Shown: piece by piece, positions 26,278-35,935 of the stretch
How the letters are laid out: each line of letters starts with the position of its first letter
Position numbering within the stretch: position 1 is the first letter of the stretch
From: Halomonas sp. ALS9
GTDB lineage: Bacteria; Pseudomonadota; Gammaproteobacteria; Pseudomonadales; Halomonadaceae
Length of the DNA: 64,000 nucleotides
Assembly (NCBI RefSeq): GCF_001651035.1
Contig: NZ_LXRG01000173.1
Coordinates: 1-64,000, forward strand
Reading direction: 5' to 3'
Program-made: the position numbers and the translations under genes
Notes under the pieces: generated by a model
Told to the model about the DNA's origin: nothing
Seen by the model: the letters and a program-made list of their open reading frames with translations, nothing else
Databases searched by the model: none

Positions 26278-26724
26278 CTACCCTCTCAAGCGTAGTAAAA
26301 CGACCAAGTGTAATAGCCCCACTACCACACTAAGCAAGCCACGAAGTGTAAAGTACCAAGTAGGAAAACCCTTCCGACCAACACGACTACAATCGTAGCT
26401 GCCAATCAGAATAAATCCGGCCAGTAGCACCCAAAGTCCCGCTACAACGTTAAGCAGCAGTGCAGGCCATGCGATTAAGCTGGGCAACATAGCTAACAGT
26501 AAACGCCAACGATTACCTGGCCTCGCCACCTGCAATGCACTGCCCCAGTGCACACCACCCAAGAAAGAGAGAATTACAGCGCTGTAGTAAACAAATCCAT
26601 CAATGACAGTTGCCTGCCATACCAAGGGCGCTGACCATACCAGCACGCCACCAGTGATGAATGGAACAAGACCAGCGAGTCCCAGACACCACGCGAGGTG
26701 GCGCTCGCTACTCCACAGCGTCAT
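26278..26724 (-). CDS. DUF3429 small membrane protein
   Basis: A 148-residue protein with about four or five membrane helices. SAVILSFLGGVHWGSALQVA is the recognisable segment of DUF3429 proteins. Function is unknown. The ATG overlaps the stop of the photolyase gene (ATGA), so it is the third gene of the light-repair operon and probably coexpressed with it. Confidence 0.75.
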   Translation of the reverse strand: MTLWSSERHLAWCLGLAGLVPFITGGVLVWSAPLVWQATVIDGFVYYSAVILSFLGGVHWGSALQVARPGNRWRLLLAMLPSLIAWPALLLNVVAGLWVLLAGFILIGSYDCSRVGRKGFPTWYFTLRGLLSVVVGLLHLVVLLRLRG

Positions 26725-28178
26725 AGCGCCTTAGCCCTGACAGCAAGTTCATGACGACTCGCTTCATCACTTGCTTGATGTTCTAAGCAAGGAATCAACC
26801 ACCGCTCCCACTGCTCGGGCACAACGTAGGGAGCTTCAAACGCAGAGGGGTCTGCCCGCCATGGCTGTTGGCGCGCTAAACCGTAGGGTAGCTTTTCAAG
26901 CGGCTTCAGCCAATGAGCAACATAGAGCCCCTGAGGATCGTAATGGCCCGCCTGCTTGAGTACATTAAAGTAGCGGTCTTGGCGTGGATCCCGTCCCACT
27001 CCGGCAATATAGCGCCAGTTGCCCCAGTTACTGGCCACATCATAATCAATCAGGCAGTGCTCAAACCATAGCGCCCCCAAGCGCCAATCAACCTTTAAGT
27101 CTTTAACCAAAAAGCTGGCCACGTTTTGCCGGGCACGATTGGATAGCCAGCCAGTGTGACGAAGTTCCAGCATCGCGGCATCCACAAACGGCAGCCCCGT
27201 GGTGCCATTACGCCAAGCATTGAAAGCGGCACACGGCTTGTCTGTCTGGCGGGCGCCAAACATTTTCTCACCTTCCAATTGGGCAGCGCGGATAAAATAC
27301 TCGCGCCAGAGTAACTCGAAGGTAATCCAGTAGCTCGATTCATTACTGCCGTTTTCTGCTTCCCAGGCCTTTACCGCATCATTGACTTGGCGAGCCGACA
27401 GGCAGCCACGCGCTAGCCAGGGTGACACACGGGTTGAGAAATTAGCCCCCAGCAACCCGTTGCGGGTTTTCTTGTACGTTTCACCGCCTTGCTGGCGCCA
27501 AAGGTAATCCTTTAGACGCCCGTGTGCTGCCGACTCGCCCCCCTTGTAGGCATAACCTTGGCGAGGGTCGGGCTGCCAGACGGCACTCTCCTCGCAGACA
27601 GCTTTTAGCGGTGGAAACCCTCTGGCTGCTTCAGGCCAGGGAGGCAGCGTCACGGGCGCGCAACGGCTGGCAGGAAAGGTGCATTCACTCTCCACGCTAC
27701 GCCTAAAGGCAGAAAAACTGCCCGGCAGCGCTTCGCGTTCAAAAGGCAATGACTGTCGATCAATCAGACGCCCGCTCTCTATACAATCAAATGCCGTGTG
27801 ACGGGGCAAACCTTTCTTAACAGCACGAATATGCGCGATTTCTTCGGTGCCAGCATGGTCGGCCACACGCACCTGCCTGGCGTTAAGCGTTGATGCCAGC
27901 TCAATCACCACATCACTTGGCTTACCTATACGTACTAGCAAGTCACTGCCACGCTTCAAAAGCTCACCACGTAACTCTATTAAGCTTTGCCATAAAAAAC
28001 GCAACCGCGCATGTCCGATACGCGGTGTTGATTCCCCCTCGATCAGCGGCGAGAACCATTGCTCATCTAACACGTAGAGACACAGCAAATAACTAGGAAG
28101 GGAAGCAAAGTTTAAAAGAGGATTATCAGCAATACGCAGGTCGTCTTGCAGCCAGACAATATCAATCGTGCTGTTCAT
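26721..28178 (-). CDS. DASH-type cryptochrome/photolyase
   Basis: A 485-residue flavoprotein of the photolyase superfamily, opening with IDIVWLQDDLRIADNPLLNF. The FAD-binding half includes GLLGANFSTRVSPWLARGCL, and the segment NWGNWRYIAGVGRDPRQDRY is typical of the DASH subgroup. It should bind FAD and an antenna cofactor and repair cyclobutane pyrimidine dimers, in DASH proteins preferentially in single-stranded DNA. AGGAGG lies nine bases upstream of ATG. It is the middle gene of DUF2256-photolyase-DUF3429, downstream of CarH/LitR-like boxes. Confidence 0.92.
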   Translation of the reverse strand: MNSTIDIVWLQDDLRIADNPLLNFASLPSYLLCLYVLDEQWFSPLIEGESTPRIGHARLRFLWQSLIELRGELLKRGSDLLVRIGKPSDVVIELASTLNARQVRVADHAGTEEIAHIRAVKKGLPRHTAFDCIESGRLIDRQSLPFEREALPGSFSAFRRSVESECTFPASRCAPVTLPPWPEAARGFPPLKAVCEESAVWQPDPRQGYAYKGGESAAHGRLKDYLWRQQGGETYKKTRNGLLGANFSTRVSPWLARGCLSARQVNDAVKAWEAENGSNESSYWITFELLWREYFIRAAQLEGEKMFGARQTDKPCAAFNAWRNGTTGLPFVDAAMLELRHTGWLSNRARQNVASFLVKDLKVDWRLGALWFEHCLIDYDVASNWGNWRYIAGVGRDPRQDRYFNVLKQAGHYDPQGLYVAHWLKPLEKLPYGLARQQPWRADPSAFEAPYVVPEQWERWLIPCLEHQASDEASRHELAVRAKAL

Positions 28179-28195
28179 GCTTGTGCCTCCTAGAG

Positions 28196-28246
28196 GTGCT
28201 TTGGTGCCCGGTACTTTGGATGCTGGTACTTTGGATAATGGTACTT
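28196..28246 (-). repeat. 15-bp tandem repeat between DUF2256 and photolyase
   Basis: On the plus strand GTACTTTGGAT(GCT or AAT)G occurs at 28211-28225 and 28226-28240, a diverged copy at 28196-28210, and a partial copy GTACTT at 28241. It lies in the 80-base gap just upstream of the photolyase ribosome site, so copy-number change would alter the spacing between the two genes. Confidence 0.8.
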
Positions 28247-28258
28247 AGAAGCAAAGCA

Positions 28259-28399
28259 CTATGGCTGCTTAGCACTACGACGACACCGCTCACTGCAGTA
28301 GCGCACTTGATTCCAACAGCGCGCCCATTTCTTCCGCCAAGTGAACGGTCGCTGGCATTGAACACAGTTTTTTTGCGGTAGATGTTGTTTGCGTCGCAT
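28259..28399 (-). CDS. DUF2256 zinc-ribbon-like small protein
   Basis: A 46-residue reading frame, [20 protein letters not shown] onward, with CVQC and later YCSERC. Cysteine pairs with WRKKWARCW between them are the hallmark of DUF2256, a tiny family repeatedly found beside DASH photolyases. It probably binds one metal ion. Function is unknown. It is the first gene of the photolyase operon, downstream of the TGTACA-box promoter. It overlaps another open frame on the same strand that I reject. Confidence 0.85.
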   Translation of the reverse strand: MRRKQHLPQKNCVQCQRPFTWRKKWARCWNQVRYCSERCRRSAKQP

Positions 28400-28449
28400 G
28401 CTCACGTCTAATCACACTTTTTACGTAGTAGGGTGAAAAACATGGACGC

Positions 28450-28493
28450 ATTATCTTATACAGTACAATTATTGTACATTATTTTATTGTACA
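28450..28493 (-). promoter_or_regulatory. Promoter with CarH/LitR-like TGTACA boxes for the photolyase operon
   Basis: On the minus strand a -35-like TGTACA (28478-28473) and a -10 GATAAT (28455-28450) are exactly 17 bases apart. The -35 lies inside repeated boxes: a perfect dyad GTACAAT-T-ATTGTAC at 28463-28477 and two direct ATTGTACA copies (28471-28478, 28486-28493) set 15 bases apart. B12-dependent MerR-type regulators of the CarH/LitR family bind repeats containing TACA over the -35 and release DNA in light. The regulator gene itself is not in the window. Confidence 0.6.
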
Positions 28494-28549
28494 CATTTTA
28501 ATCCGACTGAAATAATGAGCAACGCTTGAACACCTGCCACCCCAAACGT

Positions 28550-28571
28550 AAAAAAGCCACCCGAAGGTGGC
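28550..28571 (-). terminator. Terminator of the mrp operon
   Basis: Stem GCCACC with GGTGGC and a CGAA loop on the plus strand. Read on the minus strand it is followed by a run of T. It lies 50 bases after the mrpG stop. Confidence 0.8.
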
Positions 28572-28620
28572 TCAGTAGCGGTGATTCATTAGCTAACGAT
28601 GCGGCCTGCTCTAATCAAGC

Positions 28621-29025
28621 CTAGTCTGGATCAGTCTCGCGGGGCTGGCGCTTGGCGTTTTCATGGGTTTCCAAGCCACTTTTCAACTCATGGGTTAAAG
28701 GATCGTAGTTAGGGCGTAACTCATCCTTTACAGTACCGCTCCACAGCTTAGAGCCAACAAAGTACCCGGCTCGTCCAATCACGTGAGCCGCCACCGGGGC
28801 GGTCATCAGGATAAACACGATGATAGCAAAAGAGCGTGCCACTACACCCACTTCAGCAAAGTGCATAGCTGCCGCCAACATAATTAAGATGACGCCTAAC
28901 GCCGCAGCCTTGGTGGTGGCGTGCATGCGCGTTAACAAATCTGGCAACCGCAGCAACCCAACTGAGGCAAGCAGTATAAACAGCGCTCCACCGATGATTA
29001 ACGCGCCCTTTATGAAATCAATCAT
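28621..29025 (-). CDS. mrpG: Na+/H+ antiporter subunit G (MrpG)
   Basis: A 134-residue membrane protein, MIDFIKGALIIGGALFILLA, with three hydrophobic helices and the MrpG-typical RLPDLLTRMHATTKAAALGV. The ATG at 29025 has a good AAGGG/GGAGG context and overlaps mrpF by eight bases, so it is preferred over a longer frame from 29064. The C-terminal 40 residues are charged and cytoplasmic. It is the last subunit of the seven-part antiporter that exports Na+ in exchange for H+ and supports salt and alkali tolerance. Confidence 0.93.
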   Translation of the reverse strand: MIDFIKGALIIGGALFILLASVGLLRLPDLLTRMHATTKAAALGVILIMLAAAMHFAEVGVVARSFAIIVFILMTAPVAAHVIGRAGYFVGSKLWSGTVKDELRPNYDPLTHELKSGLETHENAKRQPRETDPD

Positions 29026-29287
29026 CCCTTGGGCCTCCCCTTTCCAAAAAGCGCGCGAACGCAATGGCTGCTAAGAATCCCATCAATGCAATCACAATGG
29101 CGGCATCCAAAAAGCTAGCCACGTCTGACTTGATGGCATAAACACCGACTAATCCCACCACGGTGGTAGAAAAAAGCTCTAACGCCACAACGCGATCAGG
29201 TAGGCTCGGGCCGCGCACCACACGTACAAACGTAAGAATAAGCGCCAAGCTCATAATGACTTGGCTTATTAAAATAACGGTATCCAT
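29018..29287 (-). CDS. mrpF: Na+/H+ antiporter subunit F (MrpF)
   Basis: An 89-residue protein with three membrane helices and the family motif VRGPSLPDRVVALELFSTTV. It overlaps mrpE at its start (TAATG) and mrpG at its end, consistent with tight translational coupling of this complex. Confidence 0.93.
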   Translation of the reverse strand: MDTVILISQVIMSLALILTFVRVVRGPSLPDRVVALELFSTTVVGLVGVYAIKSDVASFLDAAIVIALMGFLAAIAFARFLERGGPRDD

Positions 29288-29760
29288 TATCGAAACAGCT
29301 CCAAAGCACGGTGCTCCATCTCTTTTAAGTTGCGCCGTAGCTCCTCCTCGTTGTCTAAAAACATTGCGTGGATATACAATACCTTACGGTCATCCGACAC
29401 ATCTAGGCTCAGTGTTCCTGGGGTCAATGAAATCAGATTGGCCACCATGGTAATTTCCATTTCGGAGCGTGCGGAAAGCGGCATTGCAATGACCCCAGGT
29501 TTCATATGCCAAGGGGGAGTGACAATATCGAAAGCGACGCGCAAGTTGGCTTGTACTAATTCTTTTAGAAAAAAGCCAATAAAGCCGATGAAGCGTGGCA
29601 CACGTGCCGGGTAGCCCTTCAATGAGTCGAGCTGAGGCTCAATCAATACCAGGGTGATATAGCCAAATATTAACCCGACAAGAAGGTTTAAACCGGTGAA
29701 ATCACCGCTTAACAATACCCATGCGAGCCCTAGCAGTAGATTCCAAATAGCACCGGTCAT
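29287..29760 (-). CDS. mrpE: Na+/H+ antiporter subunit E (MrpE)
   Basis: A 157-residue protein with an N-terminal hydrophobic region (LLLGLAWVLLSGDFTGLN), FLKELVQANLRVAFDIVTP and LISLTPGTLSLDVSDD, all typical of MrpE. It overlaps mrpD by ATGA. In Mrp complexes subunit E is needed for full activity and assembly. Confidence 0.93.
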   Translation of the reverse strand: MTGAIWNLLLGLAWVLLSGDFTGLNLLVGLIFGYITLVLIEPQLDSLKGYPARVPRFIGFIGFFLKELVQANLRVAFDIVTPPWHMKPGVIAMPLSARSEMEITMVANLISLTPGTLSLDVSDDRKVLYIHAMFLDNEEELRRNLKEMEHRALELFR

Positions 29761-31358
29761 GGCGTATCCTCCTCGGCATTAGCCTCTGATGCGGTGACGC
29801 CCGATGATGATTCCAACAACACATCGTCGGCACTGGCTGCCGCCCCTAACACCGCTTCAATATACCCTGAGGGTTCGAACAACTGATCACCAATACCCAT
29901 CATCACCCACATGATCGGCTCTGCAAGCACACCAATGAGCAGTGAAAATAACGCCAACACCATGACTGGCAAATACATCATCCACAGGCTGGGTTTTAAC
30001 AACCGCCCGTCATCGCCAGTAGGCGTGGTCGTTTCAGGCACTTGATTATCTTCCGGGAGAGACTTCCAAAACACCTCATTCCAAATTTTTACCATAGAGT
30101 AGAGCGTCATTAACCCCACTGCCAACGCGATACCGATAACGACATAGGCCTCCACTTCTAGACCGGCGCGCACAATCACAAATTTGGCAAAAAAGCCCGA
30201 TAGCGGCGGTATCCCCGCTAGCGAGAAGGCAGAAAGGAAGAACGCCACGGCAAGCCAAGGTCGCTCTCGGTACAGCCCGCCCATTTTTTTAAGCTGGTAG
30301 GTTCCCTGCAATCGATGAGTAATACCACTGATCAAGAAGAGATTGGTCTTCACCACCATATTATGCACGATGGCAAACACGCCGCCGGCGATTGCTAGAG
30401 GGGTATACAACGCTAAGCCTAGAATCATGTAGCCGATCTGGCTGACGATATGAAACGACAATATCCGCCTAAATTCATATTGAGCCGCAGCGCCAAGCAC
30501 CCCCGTTACCATAGTGAATGCAGCACCCCAGAGCATAATGTCCTGGAGATAGCCCATGGTTTGATCGAACATCAGCGTGAAGACACGGAACATCGCATAA
30601 ACGCCCACCTTGGTGAGCAGTCCGGCAAACAGTGCTGAAACGGCGACCGGCGGCGTGTGGTAAGAGGCTGGCAACCAGAAAAACAGTGGAAAAGCGGCCG
30701 CTTTAATCCCAAAGGCCACCATAAACATAACCGCCAATACTTCGACCATGCCAGTGTGCTCAGCTGCATCCATACGCAGCGCAATGTCGGCCATGTTGAG
30801 TGTACCCACCATGCCATAAAGCAGCCCCACGGCGGTCAGGAAAATGACCGATGCCAACAGGTTCAAGGTGACGTACTTAATCGCCCCTTCCATCTGCGCG
30901 CGCTCACCACCCAGAATTAGCAGCGCAAAAGAGGCCACCAGCATTACCTCAAACCACACATAGAGGTTAAAGATATCGCCGGTCAAAAAGGCGCCCATCA
31001 CCCCGGCGAGCAGCAAGTGCATTAACGGGTAGTAGCCAAATTTTTCGTGACCGCGGCCAGTGGTGGCCAGCGAGTAAATGCCCATCGCCAAGCCGATAAT
31101 CGCGGTCATCAACACCATCACCGCGCTCAACAAGTCAGCAATTAAGGTAATGCCAAAAGGAGCTGGCCAGCTACCCATCTGCATCGTGACGTAGCCATCC
31201 GACAGCGTCGCTACAAATAACCACAGACTAACCATCAGCAGGGCAATATTGCCTGCTACGGCTACAAAGCGTTGCATGGGGCGTGAACGCCAAAACAGCA
31301 AAGAAATTGCCCCTGATAACAAGGGCAAGAGGACGGGAAGAGCTACTTCAGGCCTCAC
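29757..31358 (-). CDS. mrpD: Na+/H+ antiporter subunit D (MrpD)
   Basis: A 533-residue protein of the NuoL/M/N-like proton-pumping family with about fourteen helices. Conserved segments include [18 protein letters not shown] (with the key Glu), [34 protein letters not shown] and [15 protein letters not shown]. The start codon is GTG at 31358 overlapping the mrpC stop, with AAGGA nine to ten bases upstream. The C-terminal tail after the last helix is Ser/Ala/Glu-rich and poorly conserved. Confidence 0.94.
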   Translation of the reverse strand: MRPEVALPVLLPLLSGAISLLFWRSRPMQRFVAVAGNIALLMVSLWLFVATLSDGYVTMQMGSWPAPFGITLIADLLSAVMVLMTAIIGLAMGIYSLATTGRGHEKFGYYPLMHLLLAGVMGAFLTGDIFNLYVWFEVMLVASFALLILGGERAQMEGAIKYVTLNLLASVIFLTAVGLLYGMVGTLNMADIALRMDAAEHTGMVEVLAVMFMVAFGIKAAAFPLFFWLPASYHTPPVAVSALFAGLLTKVGVYAMFRVFTLMFDQTMGYLQDIMLWGAAFTMVTGVLGAAAQYEFRRILSFHIVSQIGYMILGLALYTPLAIAGGVFAIVHNMVVKTNLFLISGITHRLQGTYQLKKMGGLYRERPWLAVAFFLSAFSLAGIPPLSGFFAKFVIVRAGLEVEAYVVIGIALAVGLMTLYSMVKIWNEVFWKSLPEDNQVPETTTPTGDDGRLLKPSLWMMYLPVMVLALFSLLIGVLAEPIMWVMMGIGDQLFEPSGYIEAVLGAAASADDVLLESSSGVTASEANAEEDTP

Positions 31359-31702
31359 GTATCAGTATCCTTCATCTTATCGAGATCATCGGCCTTAACC
31401 ACTTCGTAGGCACGTCGAATCAGTACCACTGCAAAGGCAAGCACCCCAAAAGCAATCACAATCGCCGTCAGCACCACCGCTTGCGGCAAGGGGTCGGCCA
31501 CGCCGCTGGGCGGCTGCATCATCCCTTCAGGGATAAGCGGAGGTGCTCCACGGGTCATGCCCGCCGTGGTAAAAATCAATAAATTGGCGGCATTAGAGAG
31601 CAGCATCAAGCCAATCACCAATTTGACGATAGAGCGCCGCAGCATCATAAAAATAGCCGTCGCATACAGCAGGCCAATCGCTACTGCCATCAATGGTTCC
31701 AT
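31355..31702 (-). CDS. mrpC: Na+/H+ antiporter subunit C (MrpC)
   Basis: A 115-residue NuoK-like protein with three helices, [20 protein letters not shown] and [20 protein letters not shown] being the recognisable segments. AGGAGG precedes the ATG by six bases. It overlaps mrpD by four bases and follows mrpB after an 18-base gap. Confidence 0.93.
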   Translation of the reverse strand: MEPLMAVAIGLLYATAIFMMLRRSIVKLVIGLMLLSNAANLLIFTTAGMTRGAPPLIPEGMMQPPSGVADPLPQAVVLTAIVIAFGVLAFAVVLIRRAYEVVKADDLDKMKDTDT

Positions 31703-31720
31703 GCGGTGCCTCCTATTAAC

Positions 31721-32152
31721 TCAAGGTTCATCCTTGTCAACCTCCATCAGCGTCATCACCATACCGGTGACCGAACCCAGCACGGCAAAATAAACGCCTA
31801 TATCGAAAATTAACGGCGTGGAAGCCTTAAAGTCGATCACTGGGATAGTCCACCACTGAGCAGTCAAAAAGGGTTGACCCATAAACCAAGCTGGCACCAC
31901 CGAGATCATTCCCAGCAATAACCCAACACCGATCAAATCGCGAGGATCGACCATGCGCAGCACTTCTTTGGTGGCGCTTACCCCAAAGGCAAATAGATAG
32001 AGCGTAAACGCCCCCGCTGCTACCAGCCCGGCAATGAACCCACCACCCGGCTCGTCGTGCCCCCTTAACAGCAGAAAAACAGAAAACAACAGTTGTAGCG
32101 GCATTAAAAAGCGCGCGGCGGTATTAAGAATAATCGTGCCCGACTTAACCAT
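31721..32152 (-). CDS. mrpB: Na+/H+ antiporter subunit B (MrpB)
   Basis: A 143-residue protein with four helices. [20 protein letters not shown] is followed by the family hallmark [20 protein letters not shown]. The ATG at 32152 has AAGGAG upstream and overlaps mrpA by eight bases; a longer frame from 32215 would sit inside mrpA without a ribosome site. Confidence 0.92.
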   Translation of the reverse strand: MVKSGTIILNTAARFLMPLQLLFSVFLLLRGHDEPGGGFIAGLVAAGAFTLYLFAFGVSATKEVLRMVDPRDLIGVGLLLGMISVVPAWFMGQPFLTAQWWTIPVIDFKASTPLIFDIGVYFAVLGSVTGMVMTLMEVDKDEP

Positions 32153-34499
32153 CGTAAGGCTCCTTGGCAGCCACTTTGCTGCTCTCGGCGGTTTTTGCGT
32201 CGCTGTTTTCTCCATGACGCAGCTTTAACATGGCGATAACACCGATCGCGGCGAGGGCTAACACGAACATCTCGCCTAGCGTATCCAAGGCACGGTAATC
32301 GACCAAAATGACGTTGACGATATTGCGGCCATAAGCCAACGGTGCGCTGTTCTCAATCATATAGGTCGAAATGGGTTCAAACTGTTGTATGCTCCATGAG
32401 GTCATAATCAGCAGGCATATCAAGATACCCATCATCGTAGCCACCACGCCATCGCGTATGCGCTCGAGGCTGGTGGAAAGGTTTGAAAAGCGCGGCAGAC
32501 GGAACAGCACGAGCACCAGCAAAATGACGGTTAAGGTTTCTACCAGCAGCTGGGTAATTGCCAAGTCCGGCGCACTAAACAGAATGAAAATCAGCGCGAT
32601 AGAAAACCCCATTATCCCGACCGACACCACGGCTCCCAGCCGAGACCGAGAAATAGTCGCGAACAGTGCTCCCATCACCATACTCCCTGCCACCACCACT
32701 TCATGAAAGCGCACATCCAGATCAAAGGCGAACTGCGGTGAGTGGCGCAGCAGAATTGAATTACCGATAAGCGCGATGAGCGTGATCAACATCACCAGGA
32801 TATAGTTACGCATATAACCGTTTTGCAGTAGTCGTGTTTGCCACTCTGAGAAGTGCACAATGCCATTCATCATGCTTTCATAGCCTGCCTCGGGACCATG
32901 GCGCATCACCGGAGCCAATACTGCAAGCTTGCCACGCACGCTGTCCCAGCGCTTAAACAGCAAAAAGCCTAGGCCAAGGCTAATGATCGACATGATCAAC
33001 GCGACGTTGATGCCATACCAAAGCGACAGCGCCACCTCTATCGTTTGACCGGATATAGCCGTGGCGGTTGCCGTTAGTAACGCATCGGCGCCCAGCACAG
33101 CAGGCATTAGGCCCAGCAGTAACGACCCTAATGCGAGCAGCGCAGGCCCTATTAGCATGCTAAACGGCGCTTCATGAGGCTCAAGTGGGGTGTGATGACG
33201 TTTACCGTAAAAAGGGCGTAACGCCACGATAAAGGCAACGGCGATGGTCAAGATAGAGGCAAGGAAAGCAAACAGCACCAGTAGCGTTCGGAAGCTATCA
33301 GCGCCTAGCACTGATTCAAGCATTAACTCCTTACCGATAAAGCCAAGTAGCGGCGGTAGACCGGCAAACGATAGCGCTGCAACCAGAGCAATTATGGCGG
33401 TTACTGGCATCAGCGAGCGCAGTCCGCCCATCTGAGTGACATCTTTGGTGCCGGTTTCGTGATCAAGAATACCGGCGACCATGAACAGCGCGCCTTTATA
33501 GAGAGAGTGTGCCAGCAGAAACGTCACAAAGGCGGTCATCGCGTACTCGGTGCCAATGCCTAGTAGCATCGTCAGCGTACCCAGCGCCATAATGGTCGAG
33601 TAGGCCAGCAGCTTTTTGATATTGGTGTGGTGAATCGCTAAAAACGCCCCAACCAGCATCGTGGTCGCACCGACCACGGAAAGAACGCCGACCCACATCG
33701 CCGTGCCACCCAGTTCTGGGTGTAAGCGCGCCAGCAGATAAATACCCGCTTTCACCATGGTGGCAGAGTGCAGATAGGCCGAAACCGGCGTTGGCGCCGC
33801 CATAGCGTTGGGTAACCAGAAGTGAAACGGAAACTGAGCCGATTTAGTGAAGGCGCCCAGCAACAAACAGATCAGCATAGGCGTGTAAAGCGCATGTTCA
33901 CGCAGGTCGGCTTCCTGTCCAAGAATCTCCGCCAGCGACCAGCTACCGCTGGCAATCCCTAACAGCACCAACCCAGCCATTAACGCTAATCCGCCCGCCA
34001 CAGTGACGAATAAGCCCTGCCGTGCTGATTTACGCGCATTAATGTCAGCGTGATTAAAACCAATCAGCAAATAGGAGGTAATACTGGTAAGTTCCCAGAA
34101 AATAAACAGCGTAAACAGCCCGTCTGCTAACACCAACCCCAGCATCGAGACCATGAAAGCAACTAAGGCGATATGAAATCGACCAACATCAGGATGGTCT
34201 TTAAGGTAGCCTCCGGCATACACCAGCACGCAGGCACCCATAACGGTAATCAGCAGCCCAAACAGCAGCGACAAACCGTCCAGCAGAAAGGTAAGACTTA
34301 TCCCCAGAGAAGGCACCCACTGCCATTCTAAAAGCAGGCTGCCGTTCTCAATGACCTCAGGGGCTTGGAGTGCCAACCACGCCGCCAGCCCAGCAGGAAA
34401 AACCGCCAGAACCAAGCTGGTGCGCTGGCCGAACCAGCCGTTCAACATAGGCGACAACGCCGCCAGCACGAACCCCATTAAAACGGCGAATTGAATCAA
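32145..34499 (-). CDS. mrpA: Na+/H+ antiporter subunit A (MrpA)
   Basis: A 784-residue NuoL-like subunit, the largest of the complex. Conserved segments are [59 protein letters not shown] and [20 protein letters not shown], with the C-terminal MrpB-like extension [20 protein letters not shown] and [18 protein letters not shown] choose the TTG at 34499 because a perfect AGGAGG lies six bases upstream; ATG-initiated longer versions lack any ribosome site. It is the first gene of the operon. Confidence 0.93.
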   Translation of the reverse strand: MIQFAVLMGFVLAALSPMLNGWFGQRTSLVLAVFPAGLAAWLALQAPEVIENGSLLLEWQWVPSLGISLTFLLDGLSLLFGLLITVMGACVLVYAGGYLKDHPDVGRFHIALVAFMVSMLGLVLADGLFTLFIFWELTSITSYLLIGFNHADINARKSARQGLFVTVAGGLALMAGLVLLGIASGSWSLAEILGQEADLREHALYTPMLICLLLGAFTKSAQFPFHFWLPNAMAAPTPVSAYLHSATMVKAGIYLLARLHPELGGTAMWVGVLSVVGATTMLVGAFLAIHHTNIKKLLAYSTIMALGTLTMLLGIGTEYAMTAFVTFLLAHSLYKGALFMVAGILDHETGTKDVTQMGGLRSLMPVTAIIALVAALSFAGLPPLLGFIGKELMLESVLGADSFRTLLVLFAFLASILTIAVAFIVALRPFYGKRHHTPLEPHEAPFSMLIGPALLALGSLLLGLMPAVLGADALLTATATAISGQTIEVALSLWYGINVALIMSIISLGLGFLLFKRWDSVRGKLAVLAPVMRHGPEAGYESMMNGIVHFSEWQTRLLQNGYMRNYILVMLITLIALIGNSILLRHSPQFAFDLDVRFHEVVVAGSMVMGALFATISRSRLGAVVSVGIMGFSIALIFILFSAPDLAITQLLVETLTVILLVLVLFRLPRFSNLSTSLERIRDGVVATMMGILICLLIMTSWSIQQFEPISTYMIENSAPLAYGRNIVNVILVDYRALDTLGEMFVLALAAIGVIAMLKLRHGENSDAKTAESSKVAAKEPYDG

Positions 34500-34658
34500 G
34501 CGAAACCTCCTGAATAACGAAAGGCTCACCATCAGACAGCGGCTAAAGCCCAGGCATCGTGCCTTATCACTGGCAGGCCAGCGTTGAATAATAGTGATTC
34601 TAAAGTTGTACACCTTATAACAGACAGTTTTGGCTGACCAGTCAAACCCTTAAACGCA

Positions 34659-34695
34659 AATAGCCGCAGGCGTATTGATACGCACTGCGGCTATT
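34659..34695 (-). terminator. Long hairpin downstream of hemH
   Basis: An extended stem made of AATAGCCGCAG/CTGCGGCTATT and the inner GCGTAT/ATACGC with a TG loop and a single unpaired A. It lies 30 bases after the hemH stop. No strong T-run follows on the minus strand, so termination is likely but unproved. Confidence 0.6.
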
Positions 34696-34724
34696 GTGAG
34701 TGAGTATTTACAGTCAATAGTACG

Positions 34725-35804
34725 TTAGGGAACCGATAGCCATCCGGCTAATTCATTATTGATAACGGCGAGCAAGGCATCGATATGGTCATCTCGATCA
34801 TTCAGGCAAGGTATATAGCTGAACGTTTCACCACCCGCTTCCATAAAGCTATCGCGGATCTCCTCTTCGATCTCCTCCAGGGTTTCGACACAGTCGGAAG
34901 AGAAGGCAGGCGACATAATGGCAATGTGTTTATGCCCCTGCTCAGCGAGTTCCGCCACATGCTTAACGGTTTGCGGTCCCACCCATTTTTCAGGGCCAAA
35001 CTGTGATTGAAAAGCGGTATCCACTTCTTCTTTGCTGAAACCAAGTTTCTCACGCAGCAGGCGTGTGGTTTTCTGGCACTGACAGTGATAAGGATCGCCT
35101 TCCATCAAGTAGCGTTCAGGCACACCGTGATAGCTGGCCACTAACTTTGTAGGACGCGTAGGCAAGCCGTTGTAGACCTCCTCTACCGAATTAGCCAGCG
35201 CCTGAATATAAGCGGGATGGTCAAAATAAGCAGGCACCGTGCGAATATAAGGCTGCCACTTCATCTTCATCAGGGTGCGAAACGCCTGATCGTTCGCCGT
35301 TGCCGTTGTTGGCGAGCCGTACTGAGGATAGAGCGGAAAAAATACAATACGCTCACAGCCCTTCTCTTTTAATCGCGTCAGTACGCTTTCGGTTGATGGA
35401 TTGCCGTAGCGCATGCAGAAATCGACTTCGACGTCATCACCGTAAAGCGCTTTTAACCGAGCGGTCATTTTTTCAGTCTGAGCGCGCGTGGTTGTCAGCA
35501 GCGGGCTTTCGTTTTTTTCGTTGTTCCAGATACTTCGGTACGCTTTACCCGATGAGAATGGCCGCTTGGTCAAAATAATCAGCTGTAGCAACGGCTGCCA
35601 TTTCCAACCGGCATAGTCGACCACGCGCTTATCAGACAGAAATTCATTCAGGTAACGACGCATTGACCAATAGTCAGTGGCATCCGGGGTTCCCAAGTTC
35701 GCTAACACCACGCCCACTTTAGCACGCGGCACAGGCGGATGATTGTTGGGTGCATGGGCCAAGCGGCCCTCGCCCGGTTGATCCTTAACGACATTCTCGG
35801 TCAT
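34725..35804 (-). CDS. hemH: Ferrochelatase
   Basis: A 359-residue enzyme inserting Fe2+ into protoporphyrin IX at the end of haem synthesis. It shows VGVVLANLGTPDATDYWSMR, LNEFLSDKRVVDYAGWKWQP, FFPLYPQYGSPTTAT and SYHGVPERYLMEGDPYHCQC, whose His is the metal-site residue, and IMSPAFSSDCVETLEEIEEE near the C-terminus. It is divergent from the iron-sulfur photolyase gene with a 131-base gap. Confidence 0.96.
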   Translation of the reverse strand: MTENVVKDQPGEGRLAHAPNNHPPVPRAKVGVVLANLGTPDATDYWSMRRYLNEFLSDKRVVDYAGWKWQPLLQLIILTKRPFSSGKAYRSIWNNEKNESPLLTTTRAQTEKMTARLKALYGDDVEVDFCMRYGNPSTESVLTRLKEKGCERIVFFPLYPQYGSPTTATANDQAFRTLMKMKWQPYIRTVPAYFDHPAYIQALANSVEEVYNGLPTRPTKLVASYHGVPERYLMEGDPYHCQCQKTTRLLREKLGFSKEEVDTAFQSQFGPEKWVGPQTVKHVAELAEQGHKHIAIMSPAFSSDCVETLEEIEEEIRDSFMEAGGETFSYIPCLNDRDDHIDALLAVINNELAGWLSVP

Positions 35805-35894
35805 TAGTCATGCTCCTGAAAAAAAAACGATGGTGCTCAGTAAATCTATCAATTAATTAAATCCTATCACTTTTCGGCAAACTGGCGGCATAAA

Positions 35895-35922
35895 GTTATA
35901 CTATCAGCATCATTTGTATAAC
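35895..35922 (+). promoter_or_regulatory. Dyad GTTATAC-N14-GTATAAC upstream of the iron-sulfur photolyase
   Basis: A perfect 7-bp inverted repeat spaced by 14 bases ends 14 bases before the ATG. The left arm contains a -10-like TATACT (35897-35902). It could be an operator for light-dependent control; no regulator can be named. Confidence 0.4.
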
Positions 35923-35935
35923 CCTGAGGCAATTC

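Noticed and set aside
28162-28365. 67-codon minus-strand frame with repeated Gln-Ser-Thr
   Set aside because: Its repeats come from the intergenic 15-bp tandem repeat, and it overlaps the convincing DUF2256 gene in another frame.
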